Of a DNA stretch of 64,000 nucleotides, positions 56,341-64,000 are shown piece by piece; the stretch's first letter is position 1, and each line of letters begins with the position of its first letter. The translations under genes and the position numbers were made by a program. The stretch comes from Rhizomys pruinosus. Its lineage: Eukaryota; Chordata; Mammalia; Rodentia; Spalacidae. The notes under the pieces are model-generated. The model saw nothing but the letters and a program-made list of their open reading frames with translations. It ran no database searches and was not told where the DNA came from. The DNA is taken from positions 1,015,396 through 1,079,395 of the forward strand of contig VZQC01010433.1 of NCBI GenBank assembly GCA_009823505.1. Reading direction: 5' to 3'.

Positions 56341-56549
56341 TGTAAACTGGAATGCTCTCGCGCGCGGTCCTCCGCGCCGCGCCGGAGTGATCCGCAGCCG
56401 CACGGGCTCCGGCTGCAGCTGATGGTGGCTTTGTGTGCACTGGACGCCGCACTCCGGAGACGGGGGAGGATTTTTAGTCCAACTCACAAGCTATGGAATT
56501 ACAGCTATAGCAGCAGCGTATAAAGGATTGCTTTTTCCTCGTCTTCCTG
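56340..56549 (+). other. candidate first exon of an unidentified gene
   Basis: A short CpG-dense core (about 17 CpG by my count in 56357-56465, in a genome otherwise very poor in CpG) is followed by a textbook donor: exon end CCTG at 56549, intron GTAAGT at 56550-56555. The exon holds one upstream reading frame (56422-56523) that stops before the donor, plus a 5-codon frame from ATG 56493, so the exon is probably 5' UTR. I cannot name the gene. Downstream exons are not recognisable in the remaining 7.4 kb, which fits a long first intron, as in many neuronal or developmental genes. The left boundary is approximate. Confidence 0.6.
56422..56523 (+). CDS. upstream open reading frame in candidate exon 1 (33 codons)
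   Basis: ATG at 56422 to TAA at 56521-56523. The context before the ATG is GCAGCTG with G at +4, of moderate strength. The peptide begins MVALCALDAALRRRGR and ends in YSYSSSV. No signal peptide, domain or similarity that I recognise. It closes 26 bases before the splice donor, so it cannot run into the main coding sequence. If translated, it would act mainly as a brake on the main start. It could equally be a chance frame in a GC-rich leader. Confidence 0.3.
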   Translation: MVALCALDAALRRRGRIFSPTHKLWNYSYSSSV

Positions 56550-58429
56550 GTAAGTCTTTTCCACGTTTTTCTCTTACGATTGCCCCAGAAACTTTGCTTG
56601 CTTTTACTCTCCAGAAAGAAATGACTTGGTGCCATGAGGAGGTTCGCTCTGTCACCAGCACCAGCAGTAGATGTGCGTGCAAGCAGATCGGAAAATTCTG
56701 ACTCAAGAGTCAAATGAAAAGAAGTTTCTTACAACCTTATTTCATTTAAAAAATAAGAAATAGCTACTCTCCGTTTCAAGTAATTGTATTAGCACAAAGC
56801 TTTATGGAAAACTGCGAATTGGAAAGTTAAATTTTTAAGTATTAGAGAACACAAGGCAGATTTTTCACAGCTAGGAAAGGGAAGGATCTTGCTAACTTGG
56901 TGTGTTCTCTAAGTGTGGTATGATCACCAATCGCGGTTTTTACAACTGAAAGAAAATCAATAATCCCTCTGCCCCCAGTACGCAGTACATGAAAAGCATA
57001 CGTCTCGCTCTCCGCTAGCAGAGCTGCTCCTGGAGACTTAGATGCCTCTGTGGAGGATTAACAGCTACACCTAGATTTTAAGGCTTGCACTGCTATCCAG
57101 CAACGGATCCTTCAAGCATTTCAGGCTTGTGACTCTCAACTAGTAAATTCAACTCAGGGTCACGTCCAAACTGTATTCCTCTTCCAGCAGAACGCCAAAA
57201 TCCATCGCTTGGGCAAGTGTGGTATGTGACTAGCATAGTAACTGGGTAAGTCTACCCAGAAAAACTAACAAAGCTCACCCTGGAAGGGATGCTTGATGTA
57301 TGCAGTGAGTTCAGGGTAGCAAGGGAGGGGGAAGAAAAAAAAAAAAAAGAGTAAAAAAGAGTAGAGTCTTCATCAAATCCAGTGTCCATTCACTTTCAAC
57401 TCATAATGGGAATCTCTCAGAGGAACAAATGCATGTGGACTACGCTTCCCAAATGTATCTCATTTTAAAGAAATGTTTCGCAATGAATTGGGTCTGAAAC
57501 AAAATGGTTCCATAAAGGTAAAGAGTGCAACAGGCCCGCATTTTCTCAACATTGGGAATGGGGGCCTTATTTATTTAGAATTAGAAAGAAATGGGAAATT
57601 TTGGTATATTTCAATTATGGAGTCAAAATATCTAATGGTTTTAATAACTAGCTATTTACATTTTTCTTAATAAATCTATTTGCTTCAAAATAGACACATT
57701 ATTTTCTTAGGCTGAAACATGAATAAAGCCACGAGAAGTGCTTGAGCTGTAGCAGGGCTTTCACTCGGCTCTGACTGCATAGGAGTATCCTGCCAGTGTA
57801 CACAGAAAGGATGAGTCTTACGCCTGACTCAGTATGACAGATTATGGGTACTCATCTCTTTGGAAATGAGCAGAGAAAGAGATCAGTCCTTTAAGTACCA
57901 CAGTAATATCACTATTACTATTCCTACAAATATTAATAATCATAATAGATTTTAATTATATAATGATTACTTATATGACTTACTTTCAAATACATATGTG
58001 TATTTGAACATCTATACACATCTATAAAAACATACGCACAGGATTAAATGTGGATAATGTACTTACATTTAAAAATTAGTTTTTTTTAAACAGCACTTCT
58101 GCCAAAATACATCAAGTCCAGGGGTCACCAAAGATATTAGCAAGTGAATAAACATAATGAATTCATTAATAGTGTATACCAATATCACCATCAACAGTTA
58201 TTAATTGGGCTTTTGATTTCTCTGCATAATACTCCTTTTAAAATCAGTTCTGGCTAGGTTCAAAATGCTCAATTAAACAATTTCTGAAGGTAATGTTTGT
58301 GAAATATATAATTGGTCAACAAATAAAGTTTTTACTGAAACTAAAAACAACCCAGGAAATTTGTCATAACTAAATGTGGCAGTTAGTAGAAGGCACGTTG
58401 CTTTTGCTTTCAAGTGTTAATTAAAGAGC

Positions 58430-58900
58430 CTCCAATTCTATCAAAACTTTTTCAGAGCTAAATGAAGCAGTGTGAAATAAATTTGGTTGAAATCTTGTGG
58501 CTGTCAGACTTTGTTAGCGAGCTATTAATTATCTTTACCCCAGTTTCTTCTCTAGCTATATTGGCCAATCAAATAGAAACTCCAATTATACTCAGCATCT
58601 CCTGCCTAGGGACACAAGACCCTAATGAACACTCACTCCTTCCAGATGAAAATTACAATTATCAGCATTAAGCATGCAAATGCAAGCAATGCAGATTTTT
58701 CCCCCTGTGCTTTTCAGGGGCACACATCCTAAGGCTTTCTCCTCTTTCTGGATTACTCTGAACAGTTTTAAGCCCTACAAATGTTAGTAGCAGGGAATAG
58801 GCCTTGTTTTAATACCATATGATTGTTTCTTGTGTTTTTGTTTTAATAAGCTGATGTTCATATGAATATTAATTAAGCCTAGCTATTTAAAAATATTTGG
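58430..58900. promoter_or_regulatory. candidate conserved non-coding element
   Basis: Dense in transcription-factor-like words: GCTATTAATTATC (near 58521), GGCCAATCAAATAG (CCAAT and PBX/HOX-like, near 58563), ACAATTATCAGCATTAAG, CATGCAAATGCAAG (octamer ATGCAAAT, near 58675), TATGAATATTAATTAAGC (near 58862). The balanced composition and absence of any repeat resemble deeply conserved enhancers near developmental genes. Conservation itself cannot be judged here. Confidence 0.4.
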
Positions 58901-61900
58901 TTGAAGAGTTGCCATTTCAGACAGTCTCAGCCCCTTCCCCCCTTTTAAAGGTGGGTGGGCTACATAACAAAGAATGTGATTAATGGCAAAATCTAGAGTT
59001 AACTCAAAAATTCTGAATAAAGCCCTTTCTACATTCCCTTATTCATGCCAGTTCATTAAAAAGCATTATAAATAGTTTTTTCATGTCAAATGAAGAGCAC
59101 CTAAATGAAGTCAAGGAGGGAAATAAGATTCAGTGAATCTTTCAAAGCTGTTAATTCCTCCCCCTCCTTCTTCCCTAGTTCCCCATCCCTCCTACCCCCA
59201 CCTTTTGCCCCAGAGGCCTTCGCTGTTCTTCTCAACGGGAGGCTTTGTTGTAATTAAACCAGAGAAAAACTGGCCAGCAGCAGCCAACATCTGACTGGCG
59301 GCTTCTGAAAGCAGTGTTCTGGTAGAGTGTACCACCCCCCAGCGGGCAAAAACTCTACAGTAAATCTCAGCAATATTAAGCCTCAAAACAGCATTCTCTC
59401 TTCAAAGCGTAACAAGGGATGTTTCTCAGCATCTTCTAACATTCCGCTGCTTCAAAATTTTATGAAAAGTCAACAAACAAATTTCCAACCAAGAAATACT
59501 CAGCAAATTGTCTCCTGGAGAGGAGTTCTTCCCTCTGAACACCAGAATAGGTATATTCATTTCAGAAAGCATTTTCAAAATGCAGCTCAACATCACTAAA
59601 ATAGGCTAAATACCACAATAACAGTTTTGAAAGCCATTTTATACTCTATATGAGAGCAGCTTTAAGGGCATGGTTTTATCCATTAACAGGACCTCCAGAG
59701 AAAAGATTTTAAGCAGAAAGGAGTAAAATATAATTTAGTGAATAGGTAAAGTCTCATTGGTTTGCCTACACATAATCTCACCCCTACCCCCAAATCAAGT
59801 GTCCAGAATATACAAAAGCTCTTCCAGGTATTGTCTGCTTAAAGAAGGGAAGTAAGAAATGCTTTCACTTGCACTTGATGAGACAATGACAGCTTTTGTT
59901 CTTTATTCTTTCACTTTACACACACAAGTTACCCTGGCAACTTTGAAGAGAACACCCGCAGACCACATTTGGTTAGACACCGTTTTTAAAGTGTGCCACT
60001 GGACTATGGATTGATCAGCTTATGTGCTGTTGATTTTCTTCCTCTTCATCTGATATAAATCAATAAGAACCTTATTCAGACATGAGAAAACAATGTGTTT
60101 TATGATTTTAGATGATCTTGCCAAGGAGCACAGAGCTTGACATGCTGTTGGCTTAAATAAATAGCTGTTGAAATAGTGTATGAAAATTTAAATATTAGAA
60201 ATTTAAAGTGAAATTGGATTCACACACTGAAAGAGGAAATTCAGGTTTGCAATGTCAAAGTCCTTCTGTTTTAATAAAGGCAAGGATACTTCTAATTAGG
60301 GCTGATCAGATGTCTGCACAAACTGATATGTCCTGGTCCCCAAGCCCTTTCAACCAGTATCCTATCCATTCTTATAATTCCTGGTTCTATCATTCATGTA
60401 GTCTGGCTTTAATATCATAAAAGGAGAAGCATTTGCCATGATGAAAGATAACATCCCATTTTGCCATTTAATTTTAAAGATGCTTGATTTAACTTTATAA
60501 GCAAAAATATGAATGAAGCAGAACAGAATTAGGATTCATTTATCACTAACTCCGGGGTTGGGGGAGAATGAGTAACATGAAAGGAGAAAATAAAGCTTTT
60601 TTTTTTGCTTTGGAACTTTTATCCCATTTTCCATAAATGAAATAAAACCTTCTTCAAGCTAGAAAACATTCTCTATAAAGCCAAGAATGAAAAGGCACAC
60701 TTGCTTCTCTGCCTCTCAGGAACACTTCAGACCTCATGACTCTCAAGAGGAGAGTTAGAGGTCCTTCTGCTTGCCTGGCATTAAACAAAAGAATTGGAAC
60801 TTTCCTGAAATCTGATGATCGTGGAAAATGTAACTACCAGACAGGCTGCTTAGAAAGCATTTTGCTGTCACTCTCGACTAACTTGATGTAGTCCAGTTTT
60901 CTAGTTTAACCATATATGAAGTTCATTTGAAATACTATTTGTTGTTGCAAAGACTTAGCACTTGCAGGGTGTCCATTGGGTGAGCAATTTTAGCTTTCAT
61001 AAATAAATTACTTTCCCAATGTGCTAGATTCTACTTGTGCACATTCCAATTTATCTAGAAGCATTCACGAACCTAGACAGATTTGTTTAGCATATATTTT
61101 CTTCAGAATGAAGGTTTTACTCAAAATCCTGCAATTGATTTTGAATGGGGAATTCTATGTGCCATCATATTTTTTAATTATTATTTTTTAAAAGCTTCAG
61201 GATTAAGAAATCATTCTTGGATTTGAAAAAAAATCAATAAAATAAAACTACAACCTCAAAACGTTATCTTGATTTAAGATTTAAAATAAAAAGTATATTG
61301 ATGGAACAAGTCATAAAAACCAATTTAAATATAGGTGGAAACGATAAGATTTAGGAAGTTATCATTATCATCCCATAGCTTCATTTCAACCTAAGTTATA
61401 TTCTCAAAATACAGCATCCTTATCTATTCAAGTGTTTTCTCTAGAACATTATGAAAATAAAGACTTCAGAATTGATAACACTATAAATTTTTTTTAAAAA
61501 ATCACATTATTTTCTTAATTTTAGGAAAAAACAACAGAAAACTCTGATTCATTGGGGGGTCATGGTGCATTTCTTTGGGTAAGGCTTAAGTGTTACATAC
61601 TTAACTAACAATTCTATTAAAAATAATTTTTAGACATTCCACTAAGTAACTAGGGCTCTATTTATGTTTTTCCCCAAGTTATCCCATTAATAATCTTTTT
61701 CTAAATGATCGGTTGCTTTTCGTTCAGTAGTAATGGCCTCTTTCAAGCCTATGCAGACAGAAAAGCTCAAAGTCGATGCTGTGGAAACCTGGCCATAGTA
61801 ACAACGCCAGTTGGGGTTGGTTTTCTTTCCATCATTCACATTCAACTACAAGGTCTATATGTGTGAATGTGCAGACCCAGCTCAGAAAGAATGTCTAAGG

Positions 61901-64000
61901 ATGAGGGTGGGAAGCTTATTTTATGATGGAGAGATCACTCTAGAATTTATTTTCTCCAAATCCTGTTTGGCACTACAGTTTGTCATATGAAGAAGCTGTA
62001 CAATAACATAAAATGCAGTGCAGCATGAACTGACCTGTTCTGATCTGAAAACCACAGGGAGACTGTCCTTTCCTAAGAAAGCTGTATTACGATTCTGCCT
62101 TTTGTTTTAATGACAATTGGGGAAGAAGTGAATGACATTGTTCTCTTGATTTAATGAGACTTTTAAGGTTTCCTATTAATCCCACATTATTTCTACTATT
62201 GTATGAATCTAAATTGTTGAGTTTGCATATCAAACAGCAGTGACAGCAATTTCATAAGTATAAAACAGGTAAAACAAATTATTACTTTTTGCCTTAGTTA
62301 TTTTTCTACTTCTGGGTTAAAAAATGATAATCAATGCATGTATTCTTAAAGCCTAGTTAGGTGAAATATATGTAATTTGAGATTTTTTTAAAGGCATCCT
62401 CTACAGCTGTTTTATCTCCAGTTCTCATTATAAACAGCACACTGTGGTTTGCCCTGACTCAGAACAACCAACCGTTTTCAAATCACATTCAGCAGATCCA
62501 TCAGCTGAACTCTGAAGTACACCTTGCCTTACCAATGCTCTGGAGTATAAAAAATACTTGATGCTTGGTCACTAAGCAGGTTTTCATTTGTTACTTTCAC
62601 AGTATTTAATTAATTTCTAATGCAATTTAACTTAATTGTTTCCTTGACTTAAACTGACCACATTATTCTCTCTTTTAGATCATTTTCAATTTTAGAAAAC
62701 ATCTACAGCAAAACCTCTTTAAAGTAACGTGCTTATAATCTCAACAGCTTAGATCTCCATTTTTACACACTTAGAAAGCAACATTTTATAAGCAAATATA
62801 CTACTGAAATTTAACAGTATAGAGAAAAACAGATTAAACCAATCATTTAAACTCTCCTCTGTGGGCACGCTTCGATATCACTAGACTGCCTTATCTATCT
62901 GCTATTTTTAATTTGCTTAAACAGTAAATTATATCTGGAATTTTTTTCAAGTTTATTTTTCTGTTAATATAATCTACGTCAGCATTAGCATCTAATGGCA
63001 AACTGAAAGAAATGGGATTTTTCAGAGAAAAAAAAAAAAAAGAATCATGGCCTTACTTAACATACAGTTTCAGGAGAGTAAATTCTGGAACAGATGCTGT
63101 CCTTGTTGGATGCTAGGTAATAACTGGCAGAGAAGCAAATTACTCCTTTAGTCCTTAATCTCAGGGTCAAATATTCCTATGATATCCAAATGTTCCCTAA
63201 ATGTATAGAAGGCATTGAGAGTGTGACCCTGCACAACCCATGCTCATACCACCCATTTGTGCAACTCCTAAAAAAACCTTCATGTGTGTTATATCAGAAT
63301 AATGGACAAAGCAGTCATCAGTAAAATCACTGGTTTCCTTAATCAGGCCTAAAGTTCTTTTTCAGAAATGAAAACTACAAATGGTAGAAACTGGCATGTT
63401 CATATTTGAACCTAGAAAGACAAATGAACCATCGGGTTTTCATATGCCATCTAGTTGCTATTATAAAGACAAAGAATGAAATAATGACCTTTCTGTTCTA
63501 AATACAGACTTTTAGAGATCACTTTCTTAAAAGTCATATTTTGTAAATAAGGAATACATTTTTCAAAACCTAACTGTGACCTGAACTTCTGTGCTATCAT
63601 CTGAGCAAAACATCTGAGTACCTAGAGTTCCCAGCACACCATAGTCCTATGGCACCCTCAGTTGGACAGTGAGAGTTCATCAGCCTGTAGTTGGGAAAAT
63701 GAAAATTTACAGGCAGCATCAAACAGAGGGTTGTGCAAATCAAAAGCAAAGCACTAAAGTAAAGTCCTTTCAACCCTTTAAATTATAGTTGTGTAACTTT
63801 GTAAAATCATGTTCAAAACATTCAGAAAGTTACCATCAAGTTTCCATGAAAAAATTACCCATATACCTCCCCATGTCTTTATCATGTACATGTTTTCTTC
63901 TTTTAAAACATTTTATAACTGAGACTTAAAGGGAACTTTAAGAAGATTATCTAGAATTTGAAAGCCCTGGATGAGGTTTACTGTTTCTCAAATGAAATTT

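Larger units (their letters stand above)
55853..64000. other. repeat-free region around a CpG-rich exon
   Basis: In about 8.1 kb I recognise no B1, B2, ID, L1, LTR or MIR, whereas the preceding 55 kb averages roughly one SINE per kilobase. The sequence is AT-rich outside the CpG core. It is rich in TAATTA, ATTAATTA, ATGCAAAT and AATAAT words (for example 58430-58900, 59040-59100, 62560-62640). Apart from the promoter/exon entries I support no coding exon here. Open frames of 60-90 codons (57473, 58462, 59192, 59327, 60208) have no recognisable domain. Confidence 0.7.

Overview
This is nuclear DNA from a rodent. It carries B1 (7SL-derived), B2 (tRNA-derived), ID-like and B4-like SINEs together with Lx-like L1 3' UTRs, a combination known only from muroid rodents. 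Older eutherian fossils (MIR, MER5A, L1M-type L1) lie underneath. The young B2 copies share an internal duplication and a tail that do not match the mouse or rat B2 I know, and several B1 copies share an unusual right end. This suggests a muroid outside the mouse/rat group; the exact lineage is inference. Nothing bacterial, viral-episomal or plasmid-like is visible.

Layout. 1-597 is a long CAC/CAT trinucleotide tract. 598-19000 is dense in SINEs and L1 pieces. It includes a minus-strand L1 (9825-11832) broken by a B1 and by a shortened endogenous retrovirus, an Lx-like 3' UTR broken by a B2, an old L1M ORF2/3' UTR relic (16736-18215), and a MIR split by two opposing B2 copies. 19000-26950 is nearly free of SINEs, with only old MIR and MER5A relics and one weak ID. 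26950-55852 returns to a SINE/L1 mosaic with many MIR fossils. 55853-64000 contains no interspersed repeat that I can recognise.

Genes. No protein-coding exon is recognised. The reading frames long enough to notice lie in repeats, in the antisense of repeats, or look like chance. The one strong gene signal is a CpG-rich core near 56350-56470, preceded by promoter-like motifs and ending at a perfect splice donor (CCTG/GTAAGT, intron starting at 56550). I read it as a plus-strand, probably non-coding first exon with a 33-codon upstream reading frame. The gene is not identified. The repeat-free DNA that follows contains AT-rich, homeodomain/POU-motif-rich stretches such as 58430-58900, which look like conserved regulatory DNA of a developmental or neuronal gene. 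That reading rests on general knowledge and was not tested by alignment.

Most annotation here is therefore of repeats and their nesting order. Repeat boundaries were read by eye and are usually good to about 5-15 bases, and less for old fossils. Family names come from memory of consensus sequences, not from a database search.
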